From Moesziomyces globuligerus (lineage: Eukaryota > Basidiomycota > Ustilaginomycetes > Ustilaginales > Ustilaginaceae), in the NCBI GenBank assembly GCA_030849465.1, contig JARVLF010000003.1:372001-436000 (forward strand): a stretch of DNA of 64,000 nt. Reading direction: 5' to 3'. Position 1 is the stretch's first letter. Each line of letters begins with the position of its first letter. Made by a program: the position numbers and the translations under genes. This document shows, in pieces, positions 29,784 through 39,132 of the stretch. The notes beneath the pieces were generated by a model. It had not been told where the DNA came from, searched no databases, and worked only from the letters and a program-made list of their open reading frames with translations.

Positions 29784-32700
29784 TCAGATGGCGATCTTGC
29801 GGATGAGGAAGACGTAGACGTGGTAGCCGATTTCGATCTTGCGCATCTGGCTGTTGCGCTGGGCTTCGAGCACGCCCTGGGCCTTGACCTTGTCCTCCTC
29901 CAGGGCGCCAACCACGCCCGACGACGTCAACATGCGCACGTCTTCCATCTTGAGACATGCGCCTACGCGCTTCTTCCTGCACGTCGTCTCGAACACGGCC
30001 AATGCTCGCGACAGCGTCTTGTGCTCGGCGGTGACCGTGACAATGTAGCCGCCCGTGCGCAGCACCGAGAACCAGCTCTCGAGGAAGAAGCTGTACAGCT
30101 TCGAGAGCGACTGCGACGCTTTCTCGCGCTTGCCCCATGGCAGGTCCGTGAGGATGGCGTCGATTGTGCTGCGTCCGCCGACGAACGACTCGAGGGCGGC
30201 ACGGTCGGTGCCGTCGACTCCGCCCAGATGAACGCGCACGTCTCCAGTCGATGGACTCAGTCCCGCTAGCTCGGCGATGCGTCGGGCGCGATCCACGGTC
30301 TCCTCGTCCACATCACAGCCGAGCACCTCTCCGCGCAGTCCACGCGCCTCCATCATGGCTGCTGTCTCGAAGACCAGCGAGCCATGTCCACAACACGGCT
30401 CGAGCACGCGCATAGGACCAAGCCCCTCGCCTTCTTCGACGCCGTTCTTGCCTTTGCGCTCCAGAGGCAGCGCCAAGGCCAGGGCGAGCGATGCAGCTCG
30501 GTACTCGGCCATCGTGGTTCCTCCGACCAACAGCGCATTCCTCCCTGGCGGCCGCCTGGCGAACGGCGTGATGGGCGCTGGCAGCTTGAGCATAAATGCG
30601 ATCTGCCCCTCGCATTTGAGCGCCGGATCGTCATCCTCGTTGAGCTCCTTCTCAAACTCGTCGCCGATGCCAAAGCCAGGCAGAAGCTTGAGCGTCACGT
30701 CGAGCAGCGGCTTCTCCAGATCCACCGTCCAAGCTCTCGGCGCCGACTTGTCCGTGTTGTCGTCGTCAGGCCCGTTGAGCCACTCCCAGGCGAGCTCGCC
30801 CACGTATCGCTCCATCGTCTGCGAGTTGAGGCTCGGAAGGTTGTACGTCGCTCGGTCGACGGTCGCGCGGTAGGTGCGCTGTTCGGGCAGCACAGCCTGC
30901 CCTGTGCAGGCCTCCGTGATGCGGATCCAGCTCGCCAGAGCTGCGTCGAGCTGTACGCGCGAAGAGTCCCAGATCTGATCCAGCAGCTTGAGCAACCTGA
31001 CTTCCGACGGGAAAGGCGCACCCTCATCCTTGCCAACTTCGCTAGCAGCTGAGCTGCCTGCCACTTCGGCGGGAGACGCCGTGGAGTCCGTCACTTGCGT
31101 ATCGACCTGGGTCGAGGCGGCGAGGCCAGCTGAAGATTGCGATCGGCCAGCGTCGAGCTCGCCATCTTCCTGAAGCACCGAGGGCTTCCCGATGAGGCCA
31201 GGCGTGGTCTTCTGCGTGCCCAATTTCTTGCCTTCCTTCTTGGCGAGCGCCTTGCGCAGTTCCTTCGCCTTCCACTTGGCGCGCTTGCTTGCGCCGCCAA
31301 TGTACTTTTCGTGCTTGAGCTCCTTTGCCAGCTCCCTCGGGAATTCGTGTAAGCCTGTGAGCAAATAAGCATTCTTGGTGATGCCCAGCTTGGCGTCAAA
31401 GTACGCCTCGAGCGCGCGCGGAGCGAGCTGTCCATCAATGACACGGACGTGGCCCGAGTGGATGCTCGAAGACGTAGCTGCCTTTGCAGACCCCGATTGC
31501 GAGGATTGCGGGGCTCGTGCGAGCGTTTGCTGAAGGATCTCGCGCTGAGCAAAGTCCTCGAAACCGCCAAAGACCTGGAACATGACCGGCACGTTGACGC
31601 TAGAGCTTGCAGCGATGACCTCGGGGCTGAACGAGGAGGAAGAAGCATTCTGTGGCGGGTAGTCGACGAGTTGACGCACCTGCGTGATTTCAACACCACG
31701 GTCCTGCTCGACGTACTTCTGCGGCTCTGCCAGGCGTGAGGCCTTTTCTTGGATCTCGGTGGTGATGAGACTCGAAATGGCGGAGCTTGACAGCTGAGCT
31801 TCGGTCTTGTGCGCCACTGCGAGGCCTTCTGGCAGGCTAGCCTCAGCCGCTCCGTTACCGGTCCCAGATCCGTGCGGGGTGATGGATTTCCAGTCTTCCC
31901 TGGCCCACCATGGAAGGGCATCCTCGAAGGACCACTCGTCGGTCCAGTACTTGATGGCATGGAGGTAGATGTAGAGTTCCTCCGGCTGCGGGTCCGGGAG
32001 GAGCGGGATCTTGCACTCTTGACAGAAGTCGGAAGACTGTTCTCGCACGCGCTTCTGCCACGCCGTCTCGATGTCGACGGGCCGGTTGAGGCCCTTGGCA
32101 GGCACCTCGCCCTTATCCTGCTCGAGCTTTTCGAGGGCTCGCTTGAGCAGCTCGTCCGAGGGTCGACTCGAGCGGCCGTTGGGGCCGGGGACATTGACGT
32201 TCTCGAGCCCCTCTTGGGCGATCATATCTTTGAAGAGCACCTCGTCCTTCCAACGCGCCCAGTCCTCTTGGCCGTCCTGGTCGCCCTTGATGGCATCGAC
32301 GATCATCTCGACCTCTTTCTGCCCGATCTCGCCGCCGACCTTCTTCCACTGATCCGGAACAACCTTGGCGAATGAAGACGGATCCACTTTGCTCCAAACA
32401 TGATGGCCGTAGATGGGGTCGTTGCAGATGGGATGGCCGAGGAACTGGACATGCACGCGAATCTGATGCGTGCGTCCGGTGATGGGTCGACAGAAGACGA
32501 CGCTTGAGTCCGTCTCGGCGTCGTGGGAGAGGCGCACGAAGATGGTCTCGCAGTATTTGCCCTTGGGATGGACGATGTTGACGCCGCTCTGTCGGTCGAT
32601 GGTGAGGATAGGCTCCTTGCAGACGATCTCGCCCTCGGGGAAGCGGCCACGGACGCGGCACACGTACGCCTTGCTGACCTGTCCAGCAGCAAACTGAGCA

Positions 32701-33230
32701 CCGAGCCTGGACGCAGTCTCCTTCTTGGTGGAGCAGACCATGATGCCGCTGGTGAGGCGGTCAAGTCGGTTGGTGGTGTAGACCATCTCGATGCCATGCT
32801 CGGTGCGAAGGAGGCCGGTGAGGGTGTGACGCAGATATCGGCCAGCTGCATGTACTGGGATGGATCCAGGCTTGACGATGACCAGAAGACCCTCTTCGTC
32901 GTCGCGGTGGATGATCTTGATGGGTTCGTCGGTGACGGGGGGTTCATGTCGGTGAACGCTGTTGCAGATCTTGTCGCCGTCGCCGATGACCTGATGGATG
33001 TCGGCCTTGACGCCGTTTACGGTGCAGATGCCCTTGTGGATGGCCCAGACGTAGTACTCCTTGGTGCGGTCGCGGAACTCGGTGGTCATGATCTCGATGA
33101 GCTCGCGGCCGAACCAGCGAAGCTTTGCATACGTCTGGAACTCGTACCAGTACGGCTGGGTCTTGCGGAGGCCGTCCTTGAGCGTCGTCACGCCGGACGT
33201 GCTCGCCTCGCCACCGTGCTTGCCAGCCAT
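29784..33230 (-). CDS. Fusion: RluA-type pseudouridine synthase + THUMP/RNA methyltransferase
   Basis: One uninterrupted 1148-aa frame from the ATG at 33230 (upstream opening is GTG only). Residues about 20-300 are a pseudouridine synthase of the RluA/Rib2-Pus8/Pus9 branch: an S4-like stretch (WAIHKGICTVNGVKADIHQ, 62-80), the catalytic NRLDRLTSG (154-162, Asp157), and GRTHQIRVHVQFLGHPICND (252-271). A CQEC motif (403-406) before a PLLPDPQPEELYIYLHAIKY stretch closes this half, as in fungal Pus9-like proteins. From about 545 a THUMP-like region begins (VMFQVFGGFEDFAQREILQQ) with Lys-rich and Ser-rich inserts. Residues 890-1148 are a Rossmann methyltransferase: EPCCGHGSLVFETA (944-957), GCDVDEE (971-977) and the catalytic-type TDLPWGKR (1028-1035), as in THUMPD2/3 and Trm14-type N2-guanine methyltransferases. 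The protein thus appears to combine uridine isomerisation and guanosine methylation of RNA, probably tRNA. Confidence 0.88.
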   Translation of the reverse strand: MAGKHGGEASTSGVTTLKDGLRKTQPYWYEFQTYAKLRWFGRELIEIMTTEFRDRTKEYYVWAIHKGICTVNGVKADIHQVIGDGDKICNSVHRHEPPVTDEPIKIIHRDDEEGLLVIVKPGSIPVHAAGRYLRHTLTGLLRTEHGIEMVYTTNRLDRLTSGIMVCSTKKETASRLGAQFAAGQVSKAYVCRVRGRFPEGEIVCKEPILTIDRQSGVNIVHPKGKYCETIFVRLSHDAETDSSVVFCRPITGRTHQIRVHVQFLGHPICNDPIYGHHVWSKVDPSSFAKVVPDQWKKVGGEIGQKEVEMIVDAIKGDQDGQEDWARWKDEVLFKDMIAQEGLENVNVPGPNGRSSRPSDELLKRALEKLEQDKGEVPAKGLNRPVDIETAWQKRVREQSSDFCQECKIPLLPDPQPEELYIYLHAIKYWTDEWSFEDALPWWAREDWKSITPHGSGTGNGAAEASLPEGLAVAHKTEAQLSSSAISSLITTEIQEKASRLAEPQKYVEQDRGVEITQVRQLVDYPPQNASSSSFSPEVIAASSSVNVPVMFQVFGGFEDFAQREILQQTLARAPQSSQSGSAKAATSSSIHSGHVRVIDGQLAPRALEAYFDAKLGITKNAYLLTGLHEFPRELAKELKHEKYIGGASKRAKWKAKELRKALAKKEGKKLGTQKTTPGLIGKPSVLQEDGELDAGRSQSSAGLAASTQVDTQVTDSTASPAEVAGSSAASEVGKDEGAPFPSEVRLLKLLDQIWDSSRVQLDAALASWIRITEACTGQAVLPEQRTYRATVDRATYNLPSLNSQTMERYVGELAWEWLNGPDDDNTDKSAPRAWTVDLEKPLLDVTLKLLPGFGIGDEFEKELNEDDDPALKCEGQIAFMLKLPAPITPFARRPPGRNALLVGGTTMAEYRAASLALALALPLERKGKNGVEEGEGLGPMRVLEPCCGHGSLVFETAAMMEARGLRGEVLGCDVDEETVDRARRIAELAGLSPSTGDVRVHLGGVDGTDRAALESFVGGRSTIDAILTDLPWGKREKASQSLSKLYSFFLESWFSVLRTGGYIVTVTAEHKTLSRALAVFETTCRKKRVGACLKMEDVRMLTSSGVVGALEEDKVKAQGVLEAQRNSQMRKIEIGYHVYVFLIRKIAI

Positions 33231-33639
33231 CGTTGCCGCAACCGTTCCGTGCGTAGATGAAGGGTTGGTGTGACGGAAGGAGCTCGAGGGTCCGCGTGTC
33301 AGGGTCGCGCTTGAATATGCACACACGACTCGAGTGGAGCTCACTTCTTCCAACCGAAATTTTCCTCGTCCGCGCCGTAAGCTCGATCCGACTTCCGAAC
33401 CATATGGTGCTCCATCACGCGCCCCAGCAGCCACCTGACAAGGATCACCTTGGCAGCATTTCACTTGGTCGAAGTCTCGGAAGTGCGGTGTAGGGCATTG
33501 GATTAGAATACAGCTAGAAAAGAGCAGGACGATGCGAGTACAATGATAATGGAGAAGACATGCGAAGTGATGGGTGGTATCGAGTAGAATGATGGGCTAG
33601 AGCAATAGAGAAGAGAATGAGGATCCTGGCTGCGGGGTA
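33231..33639. other. Promoter of the fusion gene and 3' region of SDHAF3 gene
   Basis: 409 bases between two minus-strand genes; the part near 33500-33620 is AT-rich. No gene is seen. Confidence 0.4.
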
Positions 33640-34161
33640 TTAGGTGTCCTTCTTGACGGACATGCCTGCCTCAGCAGCCGCCTTTTCGGCGATTTCGCGC
33701 TGCTGGTGCGGAGGATGTGACTGTGCGTTTTCGGAGTAGGCCTCCTGAGTAGCGGTCATGAGCTCGTGGATCTGATAGATCTGCTCGTCCGACATCTTCT
33801 CTAGGAGCTGCGGATCAAGACGAGAACCTCGGAATCCTCCTGGCTGGCCCTGCTGCACCTCGAGTTGATCGAGGTACATCTTCCACGAGCTGAGGAAGCC
33901 GACGATCTGAAGGGGGTTGTCGATCGACCGGTGCCTTCGGAACTCGTCTTTGATGTAATTGTCGCCGACGGCGCGCATGTCGGCATCTAATTGCCTGTGT
34001 GCACGCAACAGTCTTCGATACAACTTGACCGGGGGGAGGATGGTTGCGGCGGTGCGCTTGACCGCGTTGATCTCGGACCCAGGTGGGATGGGCTGATTCG
34101 ATGCCGACGCCAGCTGGCGCAGCGACGAGCGAAGCAAAAGGCTTTGGGTAGGGCGGAACAT
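33640..34161 (-). CDS. SDHAF3: SDHAF3/Acn9-like succinate dehydrogenase assembly factor
   Basis: Single-exon 173-aa mitochondrial protein. An Arg/Ser-rich presequence (MFRPTQSLLLRSSLRQLASA) is followed by the LYR motif LYRRLLRAHR (47-56), then YIKDEFRRHRSIDNPLQIVGF, a block well conserved in Sdh7/Acn9/SDHAF3. These factors protect the iron-sulfur subunit Sdh2 during assembly of respiratory complex II in the matrix. A C-terminal extension of about 35 residues, charged and Gln/Ala-rich, follows the core (DEQIYQIHELMTATQEAY). The start is fixed by the presequence and an upstream stop. Confidence 0.92.
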   Translation of the reverse strand: MFRPTQSLLLRSSLRQLASASNQPIPPGSEINAVKRTAATILPPVKLYRRLLRAHRQLDADMRAVGDNYIKDEFRRHRSIDNPLQIVGFLSSWKMYLDQLEVQQGQPGGFRGSRLDPQLLEKMSDEQIYQIHELMTATQEAYSENAQSHPPHQQREIAEKAAAEAGMSVKKDT

Positions 34162-36064
34162 CTTATGAGTCTGTTGCGATCAAGTGCGAAGAAGGAGTGT
34201 CGGTCCGATGGTCAGCAAAGTGATCACGCGACTCGACACGCACGCGTGAAGGTCCCACTTGAGCGTCGGAACTGCTGCCCCTTCCAATACGTTTACCCAG
34301 TGTCGAACACGGGAGACGGCTCAGAAATCAAGAGTTGCGGCATCGACCGAGGCAGCCGACGCATTGCGGTGAAGCGAATGCGCCGCCAAAGCCAAGGGCT
34401 CGGCGAAGAGGTGCCAGATATGTTGAGCGCTTTTAAAAACCTAGCGCGATCGCTCATTGCCGGTGGAAGGAGCAGCAGAGATTCTGCAAGATGGGAGGAG
34501 GTTGCAGGAAGGATTCATCTGAACTCACGTTGATAGGTAGCGCGGAGGCTTACATGGTGGTAGAGCAAAAGGAAAAGAGTTGAATGTGCTCGACTCACAA
34601 CCAATTCGCTATTCTGGCAGCAAGCCGCTTACGCGAAGAGTGCCGCAGGCGATTTTCCTCTTTCTTCCGATAATGTGTTGTGATCTGATCTGGCCTTCTG
34701 TCCCCGATATTCCTATCTCGAAAAAGGTTTGGATTGAACCCGATTGATTCTTTGCTGGCGAATCGGGCTGATCGATCGGCAGCTCCGCCTTGAGGCAGTG
34801 CTGTGGGATGCGGTCACCAGGCTGTGAGCTCACCCGACGAATGGCCACATGGTGGATCGGAGCTCTAGCTGACCATGCGATTCGAGTGGGCACAGCCTCA
34901 CCACGCGCTCTGACCGATGCGCAAGCCGAGCAAGCTGAGCAAGCTGAGCAAGCTGAGCAAGCTGCGCTATGGGACCGCATGGAGCTCACCACCATACCGG
35001 TCAGACTAGTCAGCGAAAGACTGTCTAATCGAGACGGCTTTGAACTCTTGCAAAGGACGCTGAGCCTGAGCACTGGGTGGCGGACACCCCGGTCTCCGCT
35101 GAGCTCTGACCCCTCGACGCTGTGCATGAGCTTCTGAGAATGTGGGCCGCTTCTGTGAGAGATGGCAAGCCAGTGTCGGAGATTCCGAACAGGTCCAACT
35201 TTGCCTCTTTCGGAAGCGGTGCGAGCGGTCCGAGGGATGCCTTTATGCGCCTGTGACTTTTGACAGAGGGGCCTTTGGGTGCAGAAAGGGCTTCGACGAG
35301 GAAGGATCAGCATGCGAGTGGCTGCGCCAATTGCAGATGGCTTTGCTTGGCTGCAGCCACCACAGCCGGACCGAACCAGTGACGCCCGCTCTTCTTGGCT
35401 GGAGCCTGCAGAAAGGTATCTGCCCTGCCTGGCAACAGCTTACGCCCTTTGTAGAGATCACCGTGCCGGCAAATGTGAGGCCCAGCGCTGAGTTGTTCGC
35501 ATCGAATTTTCCCTTTGGCCATGTTGCCTAAAGTGCTCAATTCCAATGCATCCTCCGCCAAGCATCTTCGGAACGGGAGGGTGCTGTTCGAGAGGGTCTC
35601 ACTCGGCAGCTGACAGGCAGTGTCGTCATAGAGGCAAATTCCCTCTTCTACGCCTTGCAGCGCCCTCCGCCTCGGCACCGCCTCGGCACCGCCTCGTTGA
35701 TTCCGGCCACCGGCCAAATCATGCTGGGCCTGCCGCCGATGCCGTCGCTCGCCCCGACGCTCCGCGTGATGATGACCAGTCTTAGACTGCTCTGAGTTCT
35801 GGCATCCGACGCAAGCCCGCAAGCAAGGGTCTGGCTGGGCCTATGACGGATGTTCTGCGTCGCTCGACCGCAGGCTCCCTCGCTGACATGACGAGCGGCC
35901 GGACCGCCGCTAGGATGTTCCCAGTCCCTACAGTAGCCACCTTTCACAGCCCTGCTCATAAGAAGGTGTCCTAGTGGAGAGCTAGCTTCCATCCCCTCTC
36001 CATTGTTACTATCCCATCCACCTCCACCCACTTCATCTCTCTCCAAGATCGTCCAGTGTCAAAG
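34162..36064. other. Divergent promoter region, 1.9 kb, with short tandem repeats
   Basis: The spacer separates SDHAF3 (minus) from the aspartic protease (plus). It contains about five copies of a 9-bp unit (CAAGCTGAG, 34922-34966) and two copies of an 11-bp unit (CGCCTCGGCAC, near 35669-35690). A 234-codon minus-strand frame at 34609-35313 runs through the repeat (Ala-Cys-Ser periodicity) and looks accidental. No RNA gene was found. Confidence 0.5.
34922..34966. repeat. 9-bp tandem repeat (CAAGCTGAG), about 5 copies
   Basis: Consecutive units CAAGCCGAG, CAAGCTGAG (three times) and CAAGCTGCG are visible directly. The array lies in non-coding spacer. Confidence 0.9.
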
Positions 36065-37456
36065 ATGAAGCTGTCAGGTACCGCCCTGGCAACGTCCGGC
36101 CTGCTCGTCGCTTCGGCCTCGTCTGCAATCGCAGCTCCTGCGCCATCAGCGTCCACCTCAAATGTCGACGCGGCTAGTGCCAGACGCTCGAACCCCATTC
36201 ACGTCCCCATCCACAAGCGCGGAGTGGTCAAGCGCTCCGGCAACGACTTGATGGACTGGGCCAACGAACAGAAGTCCGTCTTGCAGAACAAGTACCGCCT
36301 CTCCTCTGCCGCCGAATCCTCGAGCAAGGCGCGCCGCGCAGAGGGCACCGCCCTCACCAATGTCCAGTACGACAGCTCCTGGGTTGCCTCGGTCTCAGGC
36401 GGAACACCCTCGAAGAACTACGAAGTCGTGCTTGACACGGGCTCGTCTGATTTCTGGATCGCCTCGGACTACTACGTGCCTTCAGCGAGCAGTTCGTTCC
36501 AGAACCGCACCGGCTCCTTTAGCGTCCAATACGGATCCGGCCAGGTGGCTGGCTACGAGGCGTCGGACACATTCACCCTTGCCGGCACCACGGTGCAGGA
36601 TCTTCGCTTCGCCGTCGCCGACCAAGTGTCGTCGGGCCTCGTAAGCGGCAACATGGAAGGCATCATGGGTATGGGCTTCCAAAGGCTCGCCTCGTCGGGC
36701 GCTGCACCTTTGTGGGTGTCGGCCAACATCGACACCTTCTCATTCTATCTGGAGCGCGCCTCGCTCACGTCGAACAACCAGGAACAGCCCGGTGGCGTCT
36801 TCACGCTTGGCGGCACCAACTCGAGTCTGTACCAGGGTGACATCAGCTACAACACGCTGCTCGAGGAGTTATACTGGATGGTGCGCCTCGGTGGAGCAGG
36901 TGCAGGCGGTAGCCAAGTGAACCTCAATGGCCTCACGCGCGCTGCCATTGACACGGGCACCACGCTCGTCGGCGGCCCGGACTCGGTTGTCCAGGCAATG
37001 TACGCCAACATCCCCGGCTCGCGGTCGCAGGGCAACGGCTACTACTCGTTCCCGTGCCGCCAGTCGGTGAGCGCCACGCTGACGTTTGGCAACCAGCAGT
37101 ACACGATCCCCGACTCGGACTTTATCGCCGGCACGCTGGACCAGTCGGGCTCGCAATGCCTGGGAGCGTTCTTCGGGCTGGGCACGAGCTCGCAGACGGA
37201 CCTGCAGTGGATCGTAGGCGACGCCTTCCTCAAGAACGTCTACACGGTCTTCACCACCAAGGGCAACAATGGCGCAGCGGTTGGCTTTGCAAGCCTCGCG
37301 TCGGGCCTCAACTCGGGGACCAACTCGAAGACCGTGTCGACGTCGACGACCAGCACGGGCTCGACGAGTGCAGCGTCGATCACGACCCAGCGCGCTGGCC
37401 TGCTGTCGATGGCGGCTGCGCTCGCTGTGCCGATGCTGGCGGCGCTAGCTATGTAA
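36065..37456 (+). CDS. Secreted, probably GPI-anchored aspartic protease (yapsin-like)
   Basis: Single-exon 463-aa pepsin-family protease. Signal peptide: MKLSGTALATSGLLVASASS with cleavage near AIAA-APAP. A propeptide with dibasic sites (KR at 51-52 and 56-57, RR at 90-91) suggests Kex2-type processing. The two catalytic Asp are in VVLDTGSSDFWI (Asp124) and AAIDTGTTLVGG (Asp296). Two Cys (331 and 365) form the usual C-terminal-lobe disulfide. After the catalytic domain a Ser/Thr-rich spacer (412-443) leads to a hydrophobic tail (MAAALAVPMLAALAM), the pattern of a GPI-attachment signal. It probably acts at the cell wall or plasma membrane on secreted proteins. No frame defects are seen. Confidence 0.92.
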   Translation: MKLSGTALATSGLLVASASSAIAAPAPSASTSNVDAASARRSNPIHVPIHKRGVVKRSGNDLMDWANEQKSVLQNKYRLSSAAESSSKARRAEGTALTNVQYDSSWVASVSGGTPSKNYEVVLDTGSSDFWIASDYYVPSASSSFQNRTGSFSVQYGSGQVAGYEASDTFTLAGTTVQDLRFAVADQVSSGLVSGNMEGIMGMGFQRLASSGAAPLWVSANIDTFSFYLERASLTSNNQEQPGGVFTLGGTNSSLYQGDISYNTLLEELYWMVRLGGAGAGGSQVNLNGLTRAAIDTGTTLVGGPDSVVQAMYANIPGSRSQGNGYYSFPCRQSVSATLTFGNQQYTIPDSDFIAGTLDQSGSQCLGAFFGLGTSSQTDLQWIVGDAFLKNVYTVFTTKGNNGAAVGFASLASGLNSGTNSKTVSTSTTSTGSTSAASITTQRAGLLSMAAALAVPMLAALAM

Positions 37457-37566
37457 GCTCCGAACAATGACTGCTACAATTCTAGACAGAGTGAAAAGTA
37501 CGACTGGTATCTAGAGTGGGATTGCAGGTGACAGTGGACAACCGAGGCTGGGGAAACGTATGCGAA

Positions 37567-39132
37567 TTAGGGGGAGACGGTGTGCAGGGGGGATCCTGCA
37601 CGGAGGAGCGGGGTTGATCTGCCCGAAGCGCTTGCGCTGTAGGGTAGGTGGTGGACGTGAGGGGTAGCAGCGGCGAGGGAGGGGGTGGAGACTCTGCGGC
37701 CAGCGGTGGCGGAGCGAGGGGTGGGGAGGTCGAGTTCGTGGGTGCGGACGCGGGTGAGGGCCTTATCGCCGGCGGTGCTGAATCTGCGACCGTGGTCTTG
37801 CTGGAGCAAGCATCTGTGCATGGCGACCTTGTTGACGTGGTCCTTCCACACGTTTCGGCCCTTTTCCTCCTTGACCGCCTTGTTGGCGAGCGTCTTGACG
37901 TCGATGGCGGCGTGCGCGTGCGTGTTGGAGCCCGAGTCGAACGAGCGTAACGAGACGGCGTCGATCGACCTGCGTGCTAGCGCTGGTGTTCGCGCTCTTG
38001 TCGGTGTCGACGACGGCGGCCTCGCAATCGCCGCTCCGTACGCTGCAGACTCGTCGTCCTCGTCCTCGAGTGCGAGCGGCGAGGCGATAAAGGCAGCAGT
38101 GGCATGCGGCAGCGGCGAGGTCTCGAGATGCGGGTCGAGCGAGAGCTTGGGTCGGTACTGGCGTAGCTGCTGCTTGGCCTTGCTCGTCAGCGCCTCGTCG
38201 CCCGCAAACGGATGGCGGAACGAGGGCTCCCAAGGCGAAGGTCCGAGCGACAGTGCGCCCTCGGGTAGCCTCACCGCGCGTGGTGCATGCAAAGGTCTCG
38301 GCGCCGCGTTCGGCGCCTTGCGCGTAGTCATGTGTCCGCTCGAGAACGCGCCGTCGGCGTGCGTGTCGTCCTTCTCCACCACCGGCTCGATGCGCGTGGC
38401 CGGCGCACCTGCCAGACCTGGCGGCTTGGACGACTTGCGCGGCTGGATCGCCTTTTTGATCGCCACGGTCGCCGCCGCCTGTCTCTGCTCCTGCATGCGC
38501 TGCAGCACATGTTCAGGGATCCCCGCATCGGCGCTGGCAGCAGCAGCTGCGTCGTGGCTCGCCGCGTTGGGTACGGGTCGAATCGTGTGAGCAGGTTGAA
38601 GGTTGCCGAGCACCCAGAGCTTTCCGCGGTCTCTCTCTGCAGCGGTCTCTCGCTCGCTCTCTGGCCTTGGCGCGGGCGCCCTCGGCACGGGGCCGAGGCT
38701 GTGGGCGATGCTCTTTTCGGTGATGGGGCTGCTGGGAGGGCTGTCGACCTTTGCGTATTCGCCGCGCTTGTTGGCGGCCTTGTGGCGCTGCAGCATGTCC
38801 TTGCCCATGGCAGCGGCTTCTGCGCGCTTGCGGCGTTCGCTGCGGCGCTTCTTCTCGGCCTGGCGCTGCTGGATGCGCGAGGCGGGGACGATGCACACGT
38901 TGCCCGGCCCGCAGACGAGCGGCTCGCGGCGCGCCGTAGCGCTAGCATAGGCAGGAGCGGCGAGCTCGTCGGCGAAGACGACGTCGTAGCCAAAGACGCG
39001 CGAGAAGAAGAAGCTGCTCAGCGCAGAGAGCTTGCGGTTGATGTTGCGCAGCACAGAGTCGACGATGCGCGCGAGCCGGAGCACAAAGCCGTCCACGACG
39101 CGCGACGCATGCCGCGATCCGATGTTGCCCAT
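37567..39132 (-). CDS. Hypothetical protein, possibly N-myristoylated
   Basis: Single-exon 521-aa protein. The N-terminus MGNIGSRHAS fits the myristoylation consensus (Gly2, Ser6), followed by a region with amphipathic character (VVDGFVLRLARIVDSVLRNI). The rest is Ala/Pro/Ser-rich and basic, with a Lys/Arg coiled-coil-like stretch (QQRQAEKKRRSERRKRAEAA, about 108-127) and Pro-directed phosphorylation-like sites (SPPSSP, LPTPRS) in the C-terminal half. No enzymatic domain is visible. Its stop lies 110 bases from that of the convergent aspartic protease gene. I do not recognise the family; a membrane-associated scaffold or signalling protein is a guess. Confidence 0.7.
   Translation of the reverse strand: MGNIGSRHASRVVDGFVLRLARIVDSVLRNINRKLSALSSFFFSRVFGYDVVFADELAAPAYASATARREPLVCGPGNVCIVPASRIQQRQAEKKRRSERRKRAEAAAMGKDMLQRHKAANKRGEYAKVDSPPSSPITEKSIAHSLGPVPRAPAPRPESERETAAERDRGKLWVLGNLQPAHTIRPVPNAASHDAAAAASADAGIPEHVLQRMQEQRQAAATVAIKKAIQPRKSSKPPGLAGAPATRIEPVVEKDDTHADGAFSSGHMTTRKAPNAAPRPLHAPRAVRLPEGALSLGPSPWEPSFRHPFAGDEALTSKAKQQLRQYRPKLSLDPHLETSPLPHATAAFIASPLALEDEDDESAAYGAAIARPPSSTPTRARTPALARRSIDAVSLRSFDSGSNTHAHAAIDVKTLANKAVKEEKGRNVWKDHVNKVAMHRCLLQQDHGRRFSTAGDKALTRVRTHELDLPTPRSATAGRRVSTPSLAAATPHVHHLPYSASASGRSTPLLRAGSPLHTVSP

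Noticed and set aside
28678..30138. 486-codon minus-strand frame across the phosphatase and its 3' flank
   Set aside because: Antisense of the histidine phosphatase; no motif, and it also overlaps the fusion gene's end in another frame.
29784..33230. Two separate genes instead of a fusion
   Set aside because: The frame is uninterrupted and there is no good internal stop, promoter-like gap or splice signal between the two halves; still listed as the main test.
34609..35313. 234-codon minus-strand frame
   Set aside because: Runs through a 9-bp tandem repeat giving an Ala-Cys-Ser ladder; no other support.
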